DNA of 64,000 bases, taken from NCBI GenBank assembly GCA_003224145.1, contig QHYN01000199.1:1-64000 (forward strand), written 5' to 3'. The number at the start of each line of letters is the position of its first letter. Position 1 is the stretch's first letter. Below are positions 28,867 through 37,914 of this stretch, piece after piece. The DNA is from Acidobacteriota bacterium (GTDB lineage Bacteria > Acidobacteriota > Terriglobia > Acidiferrales > UBA7541). The translations under genes and the position numbers were made by a program. Below the pieces are notes generated by a model, which saw only the letters and a list, made by a program, of their open reading frames with translations, was not told the origin of the DNA and ran no database searches.

Positions 28867-31110
28867 TTAGCGTGCGCGGAGAATCATTCGAATCTGGTCC
28901 AGCAATTGTCCCAGTTGCGTGGTATTGCAGGGCGCCTCGCCGAAGCGGGCGTGCGCGTAAAGCTGCGTAAATTCCCAGACTGCCGGAGCAAGCTGCGGCG
29001 AATGTACCGCTGCGGCGAATTCGAAAGGCGTTTGCGTCTCCGTCCGCACCAGGCCGCGCCGTGCCATCATCCGCAGCAGTTCGGCATACAGCCGCGAGGC
29101 AAGCTGCGGATCGGCGCGTACCGCTTTCGACGCGCGAATCCGCAGGAAGAGTCGAAATCGACGAAGCAGTTCCACCGGCACGTTGTACCGCAGCGCGACG
29201 AGCAACAGCACCAGCGCAGCCGGCAGCAGATAGCCCAGCGTGCCATGTTGAAATTGCCAGGCCTTCAGCCATCTCTTGCCGTTGCGTTGTTTGCGTTCGA
29301 ACCAGATCCGCGCTGCGTCTCCCCAATTCTTCGAGCTGCGCTGCAGGTTCTGCGCCAGCGCCACTTGGTGTGCGAAATCGTAGCCGATCACCCATTCATT
29401 CCAGGTCATCTCCATCCAGTCGACGTACATTCCGAGCCGCGTCAGAAAGCTGCTCCCGCTATCCGGGCCTGCGGGCGTGGGATCGAAGACCTGCCAGCCG
29501 ATTCCGGGGAAGTACGCTTCCACCCAGCTGTGCGCGTCGCTCGCGCGCACGATGTAATCTCCGCCCAGGTCGTTGTATTCCCCGGGAAGAAACCCGTTCA
29601 CTTCGCGCGAGGGAATGCCCAGCGTTCGAAGCATGATGGCCATGGCCGAAGCGAAGTACTCACAGTGTCCTGCGCGCGTTTCGAACAGGAAATGCGCCAG
29701 CGGATCATCACCTGGTTTTCCGGCCAGATTCAGCGTGTATGCGAATCGGCTTCGCAAGTAGTTCTGGATTCGAATGGCCTGATCGAATGGCGTCTGCGCG
29801 TTTTTGGTGATTTCGCGCGCCAGTTCCGGAATGCGCGGATCAAGCTCCGGCAATTGCAGATAGGTTGCGGCAATCTCTTCCGGATAATTTTTCGATGCCG
29901 CGCGTAATTTTGTCGTGTTGGCCGCCGGTAAACGCGAAACCCCTGCGTACCGCACGGCTGCGAAGTTTCGAAAAGGGTTGAAGAGGGAGTCCGTGGAGTC
30001 TTTCAGAATGTACGTTTGGCGCATGGCGTTGAAGGAATTCCCGGCTTCGCCCGTGAGATTTGCTTGGAGCGACAAAACTCTTCCCGGAACAAAAATCGCG
30101 TCCGTGGCAATCGGCTCGAGGAAGACGGTGTACCGCATCGTCTGCTCTGCCGCGCCTGTCTGCTGCGCCGCATCGCCCGTGTAAATCCAGCCGTCTGCGC
30201 CTGTCCGCAGCCTCTGCGGGTCGCGCGCGGAGGAACTCCAGCGCCTTCCGTCGAAAGTGGTCAGCGCGATGCCCCTCCAGCGTAGCAGATCGTACCCAAT
30301 CGGCTTTCCCGTTTCCACGCGCATGACCACCGCGGAATTTTTCTTAATCTCTCCGATCTGGCCCAGTTCGACATCCTCCGTGAAACCGGTCATCAGCGAC
30401 GGGCTGAAGCTGGCGCGCCCCAGGTATCCGGCGCTGAACCGCGGGAAAAAGAAGAAGAGCATCCCTCCGAGAAGAATGGCTCCCAGGGCCACGCTGAGCG
30501 CGGCAAGACTCAGCGCGCGATTGAGCTTGCGGTCTTTTTCCCGGTGCACCTGCGGAGCGGGCGAAACCGCGCCGGCGGCGCCGCGGCGCAATTCCATTCC
30601 GATGAATGTGGAGACCCCGAACAGGAGAAAAATGAAAAAAAGAATCAGAAAAGTCGTGTCCACAGTAAGAATTGCCGAAGCCAGAATCGCTGCAAACGAC
30701 AGCATGCTGAGAAAGAGGGCGTCGCGGTCATTCGAGGCACTGTAAAAGCGGACCAGCATGGCGAAGATCAAAAAATGCACCACTGCGAGAAGCAGGGCGT
30801 AAAGCGGCGGATTCGAAGAACTGCCGACAAAAAATCGCGAGAGAAACACCGCGTCCAGCGGGAAAAAGGCCAGATACGCAACCAGGCTCCAGGTGGCCCC
30901 GCGGTGGGAAAGTTCGGCGGACCGTCCGTGCCACCACCGGTAACCTTTGTACAGTGCGGCGAAGGGGGCAGCCAGGGAAGTGATCCAATCCAGCTTTCCG
31001 GTGCCCGCCAGCGTGACAATCGCAGTCAGAATGAGCAGCGAAAGCGAGGCGCGAAAGAAACGCTCGGCGGGCAACGCGGGTGCAGGCGGAGCTGCAACAG
31101 TCTCGGTCAT
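28867..31110 (-). CDS. TgpA-like transglutaminase membrane protein
   Basis: This 747-residue inner-membrane protein combines an N-terminal multi-helix DUF3488/TgpA domain (about residues 10-210) with a periplasmic transglutaminase-like domain. The Cys-His-Asp triad is seen in ETRAGHCEYFASAMAIMLRTLGIPSR (Cys near 480), ASDAHSWVEAYFPG (His) and WQVFDPTPAG (Asp). A further helix near residue 635 and a cytosolic DUF4129-like tail follow. It is the typical third member of moxR-DUF58-transglutaminase operons. Here it is separated from DUF58 by the kinase/BNR and ubiquitin-like-MutY genes, with a 58-base gap to mutY on the same strand. The substrate is unknown. Confidence 0.93.
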   Translation of the reverse strand: MTETVAAPPAPALPAERFFRASLSLLILTAIVTLAGTGKLDWITSLAAPFAALYKGYRWWHGRSAELSHRGATWSLVAYLAFFPLDAVFLSRFFVGSSSNPPLYALLLAVVHFLIFAMLVRFYSASNDRDALFLSMLSFAAILASAILTVDTTFLILFFIFLLFGVSTFIGMELRRGAAGAVSPAPQVHREKDRKLNRALSLAALSVALGAILLGGMLFFFFPRFSAGYLGRASFSPSLMTGFTEDVELGQIGEIKKNSAVVMRVETGKPIGYDLLRWRGIALTTFDGRRWSSSARDPQRLRTGADGWIYTGDAAQQTGAAEQTMRYTVFLEPIATDAIFVPGRVLSLQANLTGEAGNSFNAMRQTYILKDSTDSLFNPFRNFAAVRYAGVSRLPAANTTKLRAASKNYPEEIAATYLQLPELDPRIPELAREITKNAQTPFDQAIRIQNYLRSRFAYTLNLAGKPGDDPLAHFLFETRAGHCEYFASAMAIMLRTLGIPSREVNGFLPGEYNDLGGDYIVRASDAHSWVEAYFPGIGWQVFDPTPAGPDSGSSFLTRLGMYVDWMEMTWNEWVIGYDFAHQVALAQNLQRSSKNWGDAARIWFERKQRNGKRWLKAWQFQHGTLGYLLPAALVLLLVALRYNVPVELLRRFRLFLRIRASKAVRADPQLASRLYAELLRMMARRGLVRTETQTPFEFAAAVHSPQLAPAVWEFTQLYAHARFGEAPCNTTQLGQLLDQIRMILRAR

Positions 31111-31168
31111 GGTCGATTTTCTATCCTAGCATCCGCAGGCACTGCCGAAGCGACGCCGCGCCAAAGCT

Positions 31169-32719
31169 CTAACGAAAAGATAACTCTCTGCGTTTCTGTG
31201 AGACAGAAGAAACCGCTTCCAGTGCGGCGCGGGCGATTTTCCGCGTGAGATTGGAAACGGGGAGGACGGTGACTTCTTGCAACGGAACACGTTCCGCCCC
31301 CTTGATGCGAGGAAGTTTTTTTGTGTTGATGCGATAGGGCTGCACGGTGATGGCACGGTACGTTACGGTGTGGCGAATCTTACCGGCAGCAAAGAGACGC
31401 AGATTTCCATTCTGCTTCTTGGCGACAAGTTCCCCCAGAACGCTGCGCAATTTCGCGACGGAATCTCCGCTGACAGGAACTGTCGGGAAGTGCCACAGTC
31501 TGGAAACTGTTGCCGGAACGTAATCGGCGAGAGATTCGTTGTTTTGGTCTTCGGGCGGGGGAAGCAACAGGGTCCATCCGTTTTCATCCGCAAAGACAGC
31601 CGCGGCGAGATGGATTTCCACGGTGGCATGCTTCTTGCGTTTTTCGGGAAGGGATCCGGCGATGCCCAATTTGCAGCCTTCACAAAATTGCGCGACGGGA
31701 CAGATGAGGCATTGCGGCGATTTGGGAGTGCACCTTGTAGCGCCCAGTTCCATCATGGCCTGATTCCAATCGCCGGGTGATTCCGGATCAAGCAAAGAGT
31801 TCGCCATTTCCTGCAAACCCTGCCAGCGCTGCGATTCCCGGAGGTAGCCGCCAATCGTGCCGATGCGGGCGAGGACACGCGCGACGTTACCATCGAGCAC
31901 CGCCAGTTTTTCGCCGAACGCGATGCTCAAGACCGCAGGAGCGGTATAGTTTCCAATTCCTGGCAGTGCAAGAAGTTCTTCCAGGTTGGCTGGAAAGTTT
32001 CCGCCGTGACGCACAACAACTTGTTGCGCCGCTTTTTGCAGATTGCGCGCGCGGCCGTAGTAGCCGAGGCCGGACCACAGGCGCAGCACTTCGTTCTCCG
32101 GCGCCGTCGCGAGCGACTGAACATTGGGAAAGCGCTCGACGAAACGCTCGTAATACGGAATCACCACAGCAACACGCGTTTGCTGGAGCATGATTTCTGA
32201 GAGCCAGATGCGGTAAGGATCTTTTGTGCGGCGCCACGGCAGGTCGCGCCGGAATTGGCGAAACCAACCGAGCAGTTGTTCCCGGAATTCAGCGAGTTCG
32301 TGGCCTTTCAACATCGTGCGTGGGAATTCTCGCACAACTGTTCCCGTAAGACGAAAGACGAAAAGAGACTCCTTCTCACGGGAGTCGACAATCCCAAACT
32401 TTGCTGGCCGCTCTCGCCCGGGACCTGAAGTTACCCCCCAGCCACCGCTGATCGCCGGGATGATCCAAATCTCAGATCCGGCGGCGATGGGACTCGCAAG
32501 TCCACCGGTATAGCGGACATTCTCGTCCCCGATGAAAAGATTGACGTGTTCCCGGATTTGTCCTTGTTCCGTGGCCATGCGATCTCGGACGCGGGGATAG
32601 AGCTTCCACAACGCAGACAATGCGTCCGCCAAAGTAGCTGGTGACTGTTCGATCTCGATGGTATTGCGCCCATCGGTGAACTCACGCAAAGTCCCTGGAA
32701 TGTGAAACGTCACCGGCAC
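31169..32719 (-). CDS. mutY: MoaD/ThiS ubiquitin-like domain fused to MutY
   Basis: The 516-codon frame holds two proteins. Residues 1-93 form a beta-grasp ubiquitin-like domain of MoaD/ThiS type (TFHIPGTLREF, EHVNLFIGDENVRY, SEIWIIPAISGG), ending at the Gly-Gly that would be adenylated or thiolated. A 42-residue linker follows. From about residue 136 lies MutY, the adenine glycosylase that removes A opposite 8-oxoG: LPWRRTKDPYRIWLSEIML with the catalytic Glu, LPGIGNYTAPA hairpin, VLDGNVARVLARI with the catalytic Asp, iron-sulfur cysteines C-x6-C-x2-C-x5-C near residues 335-352, then a NUDIX-like 8-oxoG domain. The GTG start is 3 bases after the kinase/BNR stop and uses aaaaggtga as its site. 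Whether it is made as one chain is open: MutY may also start at ATG 32314. Confidence 0.9.
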   Translation of the reverse strand: MPVTFHIPGTLREFTDGRNTIEIEQSPATLADALSALWKLYPRVRDRMATEQGQIREHVNLFIGDENVRYTGGLASPIAAGSEIWIIPAISGGWGVTSGPGRERPAKFGIVDSREKESLFVFRLTGTVVREFPRTMLKGHELAEFREQLLGWFRQFRRDLPWRRTKDPYRIWLSEIMLQQTRVAVVIPYYERFVERFPNVQSLATAPENEVLRLWSGLGYYGRARNLQKAAQQVVVRHGGNFPANLEELLALPGIGNYTAPAVLSIAFGEKLAVLDGNVARVLARIGTIGGYLRESQRWQGLQEMANSLLDPESPGDWNQAMMELGATRCTPKSPQCLICPVAQFCEGCKLGIAGSLPEKRKKHATVEIHLAAAVFADENGWTLLLPPPEDQNNESLADYVPATVSRLWHFPTVPVSGDSVAKLRSVLGELVAKKQNGNLRLFAAGKIRHTVTYRAITVQPYRINTKKLPRIKGAERVPLQEVTVLPVSNLTRKIARAALEAVSSVSQKRRELSFR

Positions 32720-32722
32720 GGA

Positions 32723-34834
32723 TCACCTTTTGGTTCGGCGAGACTTGTGTGTCGCGCGAGATTTCGATGGAGGGGAAGTGGGGAGAGCCATTTTGGGCAA
32801 CCTTGGTCTTGGACCGGCAGATGCGTCCTCGACGACGGCGCTCCGAACGCAGACGATCGCCGGCAGGCCATCGAGTATCTTTTCCCATGTCTTCCCTTCA
32901 TCGCGCGAGCCAAAGAGTTGCCCGCTTCGCGTGCCGAAGTAAACTCCGAGAGGATCGAGGCAATCCATTGTCATGGCATCACGCAAGACGGTCTCGTAGG
33001 CCCTTTTCTGTGACAACCCCCGCATGAGCGGCTCCCATGAACCGCCCCCGTTGCGCGTTCGATAGACACGCAATCGTCCATCGCACGTGCAGCGAAACTG
33101 GTCGGACTCCACGGGAACGATGTACACCCAGTCCGGGTTTCGAGGGTGTATGACCATCGCAAAACCAAAATCCGACGGCACGCCGTTGGCAATGTCCGTC
33201 CAGTTTTCGGCACGGTCGTCGGAGCGATACAAGCCAAAATGGTTTTGCAGGAAGAGGCGCTCGGGATGCGCAGGATGCAGGGCGATCTTGTGCACACATT
33301 GCCCGAACTCCGGGTATTTGTCGGGAGTAAACATAACGCGCACACCGCGATTTCGCGCTTTCCAGGTTTGGCCTCCATCGTCGGTGCGGTAAACGCCGCC
33401 GGCGGAGATGGCCACGTACATACGCTGGTTATCGGAGGGATCCGGCAAGATGGTGTGCAAGGCCAAACCGCCGTTGCTCGGCATCCAGCGCGGGCGGTGC
33501 GGATGATCGAACAAGCTGCGCACTAACGACCATGTTTCCCCTCCGTCCCGTGTCCTGAAAGGCGCGTCCGGTTCCACGCCGCAATACAGCGCGTCCGGTT
33601 CCTCTGGCCGGCCCAACCCGATCTGCCAAATGTTCTTTAAGGAAACTCCTGTGTCGGCGGGAAAGCGAAGGGTCGCTTCCTGCGGATTCGTCCAACTTCT
33701 CCCGAAATCGTCGCTGGAGCGCAGCAGCGTGCCCCAATAATTCTGCGTGGACGCCCAGATACGGTGCTGGCCTCCACGGCTGTCATAAGCCATCGCGTAG
33801 ACGGCATAACCGTGAAAATACGGCCCGCCAACTTCCCAACGAGTCCGCTGAGTGTTGGAGCGAAGGATAAACGCTCCTTTTGTCGTTCCCACGAGCAAAA
33901 GAAAATCTCCCTTTCTGACTGGAACGTGCCGCACGCTGTGCAAGACCGTAGTGGTGGGCCCGCCTCGATCGGCTCCGGGTTCAGGGGAAACGTTCACCGC
34001 AGACTGAACGGCTTCCAGAGCTGCTTGTACTTCGCCTGCGCGTTGATATCGCTGGTTGGGCTCCTTGGCCAGGCAGTGCTGGATGATGGCCCAAAGGCCG
34101 GGAGGCACCGGAGGGCCGAGCGGCTTAGGCATTTCGCGCAGGATGGCGGAGCTGATCTCAAAGCCGGTGTGTCCTTCAAAGGGCCGGCGCCCGGAAGCCG
34201 CTTCGTAAAGCACAACTCCGAGCCCCCATAAATCGCTGCGGTAGTCGGCTCCCTCCCCGCGTAAGACTTCGGGCGCCATATACGGCAATGTGCCGCTCAT
34301 CGTGGACGCGTCCTGCGTCGTTAGAAAGGACTGCGTGGCCGCTTCGGAAATCCCCTCGGCTGCGCGTTTGGCTAAACCGAAGTCGAGGACTTTGACCAAG
34401 CCCTCAGGAGTGACAACAATATTTGCGGTCTTCAGGTCTCGATGGACGATGCCTTTGTCATGAGCGCGGACGAGTGCACTGGCGATCTGGACGCCATACC
34501 GGAGCACCGACTCCGCCGGTAAAGCTGTATCTCCAATCATCGCGCGCAGAGACCGGCACTCGACCAGCTCCATCACAATGTAGAGCTCGCCGTCCGTCTC
34601 ACCCACTTCGTGGATGGTGCAGATGTTGGGATGACCAAGGGAGGAAGAAGCGCGCGCTTCCCGGAGCAGATTCTGGCCCGCCGATGGACCAAGATCAGCA
34701 CCCTTTTTGACAATCTTCAGTGCCACATCACGGTGCAACACTTCGTCGCGAGCGCGATAGACAACACCCATCCCTCCTTCGCCAATCTTCGCCACCACAC
34801 GGTAATGACCGAGGAACTGGCCGATCACAGGCAC
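32723..34834 (-). CDS. Ser/Thr kinase fused to BNR/sialidase-like propeller
   Basis: This 703-residue protein has no membrane segment. The kinase domain (residues 11-275) has IGEGGMGVVYRARD, the VALKI Lys, HRDLKTAN, LDFGLAK and MAPEVLRG. After a short linker, residues 305-680 form a BNR-repeat propeller: LLLVGTTKGAFIL, repeated S/T-x-D-x-G-x-T/S-W blades (RTRDGGETWSLV, RTDDGGQTWKAR, GSRDEGKTWEKI) and GQCVHKIALHPAHPERL. This matches the stand-alone 'exo-alpha-sialidase/BNR' family, which I recall being encoded beside MoaD-like small proteins; here one follows after 3 bases. No sialidase catalytic set is evident, so enzymatic activity is doubtful. The soluble kinase-propeller is unlike the membrane kinase at 26-28.8 kb. 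Confidence 0.92.
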   Translation of the reverse strand: MPVIGQFLGHYRVVAKIGEGGMGVVYRARDEVLHRDVALKIVKKGADLGPSAGQNLLREARASSSLGHPNICTIHEVGETDGELYIVMELVECRSLRAMIGDTALPAESVLRYGVQIASALVRAHDKGIVHRDLKTANIVVTPEGLVKVLDFGLAKRAAEGISEAATQSFLTTQDASTMSGTLPYMAPEVLRGEGADYRSDLWGLGVVLYEAASGRRPFEGHTGFEISSAILREMPKPLGPPVPPGLWAIIQHCLAKEPNQRYQRAGEVQAALEAVQSAVNVSPEPGADRGGPTTTVLHSVRHVPVRKGDFLLLVGTTKGAFILRSNTQRTRWEVGGPYFHGYAVYAMAYDSRGGQHRIWASTQNYWGTLLRSSDDFGRSWTNPQEATLRFPADTGVSLKNIWQIGLGRPEEPDALYCGVEPDAPFRTRDGGETWSLVRSLFDHPHRPRWMPSNGGLALHTILPDPSDNQRMYVAISAGGVYRTDDGGQTWKARNRGVRVMFTPDKYPEFGQCVHKIALHPAHPERLFLQNHFGLYRSDDRAENWTDIANGVPSDFGFAMVIHPRNPDWVYIVPVESDQFRCTCDGRLRVYRTRNGGGSWEPLMRGLSQKRAYETVLRDAMTMDCLDPLGVYFGTRSGQLFGSRDEGKTWEKILDGLPAIVCVRSAVVEDASAGPRPRLPKMALPTSPPSKSRATHKSRRTKR

Positions 34835-34935
34835 TCCTTTCGGACCTCATGCTAGGCTGTGCGCCGGACGTCCGTCAACCAAGTCTCGGTCCGAGCTCCA
34901 AGGATGGTGTCTAAACCAGCCAGAAAATGTATCAA

Positions 34936-36288
34936 TCAGCGCAGGAGTTCGTCGTCGAGGAAGACGATGTAGGAAGAACTCCATACCGCCTGGGGAAAGA
35001 AGCCGCGAGGCTGGCCGGTCACGATGATTTTGAACAGTTCCGGAGACGCGGCCAGGTCGTTGATGAGCTTTTGATCGGGATCGGGCGGAAGCGGCTGGGC
35101 GAGGGCGAGGTGACGAAGGATTTTGAAGATGTTCTCTTCGGCAGGAGCGAGCGGCACATCGATGCCTACGCTGCGGTATTGCAGCATCGCGTTGGTCTGG
35201 TAGAAATGCCAGGCCAGGTTGGCACAGATGGCTACGGCTCGCTCGAAGCGCTCGTTGATCGCGGAGGACGTCGACTTTGCAGCGGACTTTTCCATTGCGG
35301 GAGAATGAGGATCGAGCGCAAGCAAGACGCGGGAATCTTCCTCGCGCGTGAATTCGCGGACCATCAATGACCCCGAACGGGCGGTGGCTTTCCAGTGGAC
35401 CATGCGCGCGCTGTCCGTATGGACGTAGTCGCGTAACCCATACAAATCCTGGCCGCGGCCTTTGCTGAGACTTTCCAGCGCTCCCTGAATGACGGGCAAG
35501 ACCTCCATGTACTCTGCCGTTGGTTCTACCGAAGGATAGACGAGCGCTTCCGTTTTTAAGTCCAATCGCCGCGCCTTCTGCAAGAAGCCGAAAGGAAAAC
35601 GAGTCACGATGCGGAAGGCATCCTGACGGTAAACGCCGCGCCGCGCGAAGGTGAGGGGAACGGTTTGCTGGACGCGGTCCTGCTTGGGGAGATAGGGAAA
35701 ATAAACGGGCTTCTCGAAGATCGCGGCAGCGGATGCCTGTTTTTCTTTCACAGCTTCGACGCGCAAGGAAAACGAAGGCAACGTGAGCTTTTGATTTTCG
35801 AGTTCGATCTGCGCGCGGACCGGCTGCCCAGCGAAAATATGCTCGGGCAAAGCGAGACGCATTTCGACTCCCGAGAGACTGACCGAAGAGAGAATTCCTG
35901 ACATGAGCACGAGAGCAATGAGGCTCGCGAGAATCAGGAAGAGAAGATTATTGCCGGTGTTCAGTGCGGCGAGCGCGACCAGCAGGATTCCGGCGAGATA
36001 AATCCAGCCTTCGCGGGAAATTTTGTATTCGATTTTGTAGCCGATCCAGCGGAGCGGCGTGCGCCGGGCCAGCGTGGGCACCAGCGTGACCGCCACCCAT
36101 CCGGCAATCGCCAGGGCCACCAGCGCGGAAGTGCTGGCGAGGGCAAGCTGGCCGAGTTCCGCGGCCGCGCCGGAATACAGTGCCAGAAGCAGCGCGGCGG
36201 AGAGCGCGATCATGGAAAGGATGAACGCGCGAACGCCGGGGCGATCGGCCTTGGCCCAAAGTTGCGCGAGAGTAGTCTGCACGCTCAC
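34936..36288 (-). CDS. DUF58 domain membrane protein
   Basis: This protein of about 450 residues has two pairs of N-terminal membrane helices (about residues 20-70 and 100-150) and a cytosolic DUF58 domain carrying GLRDYVHTDSARMVHWKATARSGSLMVREF near residue 325, the family signature. A von Willebrand-like fold follows. It is the usual partner of MoxR ATPases. The ORF (509 codons) starts inside moxR; I chose GTG 36288, 10 bases after the moxR stop (GTG 36282 is an alternative). It belongs to the moxR-DUF58-transglutaminase module, thought to act in envelope or protein-complex assembly. The third member lies 3.8 kb further on. Confidence 0.9.
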   Translation of the reverse strand: MSVQTTLAQLWAKADRPGVRAFILSMIALSAALLLALYSGAAAELGQLALASTSALVALAIAGWVAVTLVPTLARRTPLRWIGYKIEYKISREGWIYLAGILLVALAALNTGNNLLFLILASLIALVLMSGILSSVSLSGVEMRLALPEHIFAGQPVRAQIELENQKLTLPSFSLRVEAVKEKQASAAAIFEKPVYFPYLPKQDRVQQTVPLTFARRGVYRQDAFRIVTRFPFGFLQKARRLDLKTEALVYPSVEPTAEYMEVLPVIQGALESLSKGRGQDLYGLRDYVHTDSARMVHWKATARSGSLMVREFTREEDSRVLLALDPHSPAMEKSAAKSTSSAINERFERAVAICANLAWHFYQTNAMLQYRSVGIDVPLAPAEENIFKILRHLALAQPLPPDPDQKLINDLAASPELFKIIVTGQPRGFFPQAVWSSSYIVFLDDELLR

Positions 36289-36298
36289 AACAACACAA

Positions 36299-37246
36299 TC
36301 ACAAGGGAACGGGAACGGATTCGACGATATCGTGCAGGACGGATTCCGTGGTCTCCGATTTTTTCTGCAGCGATGCATGGCGCGCACTGGCGACAACGCG
36401 GTGAGAGAAAACCGGGATAGCGAGATGTTTGAAATCGTCGGGGAGGCAATACTCGCGCCCGTCAAGAAAAGCGCGGGCTTGCGCGGCGCGCTGGAGCATC
36501 AAAGTGCCGCGCGGGCTGACGCCGAGAGTGAGCTGGTCGGATTTGCGCGTGCGGTTGACAATTTCGAGGGCGTAGTCGTGAAGGCTGGAGTCGACCTTCA
36601 CGTGGGCGACGGCGCTTTGCATGGAGAGCACGTCACCCAGATCCGCGACCGGCTCGAGCGAGTGGAGCGGATCGTCGCCGATACGCTTGCGCAAGATTTC
36701 CCGCTCCGTGTCGTGCGAGGGGTAGCCCATTTTGATGCGCATGAGGAAGCGGTCGAGCTGGGATTCCGGAAGCGGATAGGTGCCATGATGCTCGACCGGG
36801 TTTTGCGTGGCGATGACAAAGAACGGTTGGGGGAGCAGCTGCGTTCTGCCGTCCATGCTGACCTGGGCTTCGTTCATGGCCTCGAGAAGGGCGGATTGTG
36901 TGCGCGGCGTGGTGCGATTGATTTCGTCGGCGAGCACGACATTGGCGAAGATCGGACCGGGCCGAAATTCAAACTCGCGCGATTCGGGATTGTAAACGCT
37001 GACGCCAAGAACGTCGCTAGGAAGCAAATCCGAAGTGAACTGGATGCGCTGGAAGGTGCAATGAAACGATTTGGCGAGAGCCTGAGCCAGGGTGGTCTTG
37101 CCGACGCCAGGAACATCTTCGATGAGCAGATGGCCGCGGGCGAGCAGCGCGATGAGCGCGAGCTGGATGGCTTCTTCCTTGCCGTAGATCGCGCGTGCGA
37201 TGGAGCGCCGAAGCTGCGAGACGACTTGAGCAGTGGCAGCCTGCAT
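36299..37246 (-). CDS. MoxR-family AAA+ ATPase
   Basis: This 315-residue cytosolic AAA+ chaperone-type ATPase has Walker A GVPGVGKTTLAQALA near residue 45, Walker B ENRT-type VVLADEINRTTPRTQSALLEAMNE near 105, and sensor 1 ATQNPVEHHGTYPLPESQLDRF near 145, with the MoxR-specific arginine finger region. It typically remodels von Willebrand-domain proteins such as the DUF58 partner encoded next, 10 bases away. It is transcribed divergently from the tRNA-Val gene, so its promoter lies in the 68-base gap. The plus-strand 421-codon ORF across it is a shadow. Confidence 0.96.
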   Translation of the reverse strand: MQAATAQVVSQLRRSIARAIYGKEEAIQLALIALLARGHLLIEDVPGVGKTTLAQALAKSFHCTFQRIQFTSDLLPSDVLGVSVYNPESREFEFRPGPIFANVVLADEINRTTPRTQSALLEAMNEAQVSMDGRTQLLPQPFFVIATQNPVEHHGTYPLPESQLDRFLMRIKMGYPSHDTEREILRKRIGDDPLHSLEPVADLGDVLSMQSAVAHVKVDSSLHDYALEIVNRTRKSDQLTLGVSPRGTLMLQRAAQARAFLDGREYCLPDDFKHLAIPVFSHRVVASARHASLQKKSETTESVLHDIVESVPVPL

Positions 37247-37314
37247 GTGTTGAAAACCCGGGCCCTTCCTGCTACAAATAGGATGACGCCGCGCGGCATC
37301 GCGGTTATTTCCCT

Positions 37315-37391
37315 GGGCGACTAGCTCAGTTGGTTAGAGCGCTCCCCTCACACGGGAGAGGTCAAAGGTTCAAGTCCTTTGTCGCCCACCA
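37315..37391 (+). tRNA. tRNA-Val (anticodon CAC)
   Basis: The 77-base cloverleaf has acceptor stem gggcgac/gtcgccc, D arm gctc...gagc, anticodon stem ctccc/gggag with loop ctcacac (anticodon CAC, reading GUG), a 5-base variable loop, T arm aaagg/cctttg with the ttcaagt loop, and an encoded 3' ACCA. It lies divergently from moxR. No integration-type repeat of its 3' end was noticed nearby. Confidence 0.96.
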
Positions 37392-37434
37392 TCTTTTCCC
37401 TGGCGCCAAAAGCCATTCTAGCTAAAATCTCAGC

Positions 37435-37914
37435 ATGTCAACGTTCCTACGTACGATTGAGTTTCTATGTTTGAGCCTGTGGCTGGGGAGCGATGTTTTT
37501 CTCAGCTTTATGGTGGCGCCGGGAGCATTCCGGATTTTGAGCAGCCGGGACCAGGCTGGGGCGATCGTTGGATATTCGCTGACGCGGATGCATTTGGTTG
37601 GAATCGCGTGCGGCATTGTGTTGCTGCTGGCGCGACTGTTGCGGAGCAGAATGTTCGCCAGCTTGTTGACCCCGGCCGCGCTTTGCGTGGTGCTGATGAT
37701 TGCACTGACGGCGATCTCGCAGTTCACCGTGAGCGCGAAGATGGCAATGTTGCGCGTGCAGATGGGCTCGATTCAGGCAACCGCGGCGGACAGTCCGTTG
37801 CTGGCGGAGTTCACCCGGTTGCACCGGATTTCGGTAATGCTCGAAAGCGGAGTGCTGCTGGCTGGATTCGCAGCTATGTATCTGATAGTGCGTGAGTTAG
37901 CGGCCAGATCGTGA
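37435..37914 (+). CDS. DUF4149 small membrane protein
   Basis: This 159-residue protein has four hydrophobic segments (about residues 8-28, 45-65, 75-97 and 135-155). The first carries the DUF4149 (TMEM205-like) pattern LSLWLGSDVFLSFMVAPGAFRIL, and LTRMHLVGIACGI follows the second. The conserved H/R residues in LTRLHRISVMLE precede the last helix. The function is unknown in bacteria. It overlaps the convergent glycosylase gene by 18 bases at the 3' end. It may be co-transcribed with the tRNA 43 bases upstream, though that is unlikely. Confidence 0.82.
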   Translation: MSTFLRTIEFLCLSLWLGSDVFLSFMVAPGAFRILSSRDQAGAIVGYSLTRMHLVGIACGIVLLLARLLRSRMFASLLTPAALCVVLMIALTAISQFTVSAKMAMLRVQMGSIQATAADSPLLAEFTRLHRISVMLESGVLLAGFAAMYLIVRELAARS

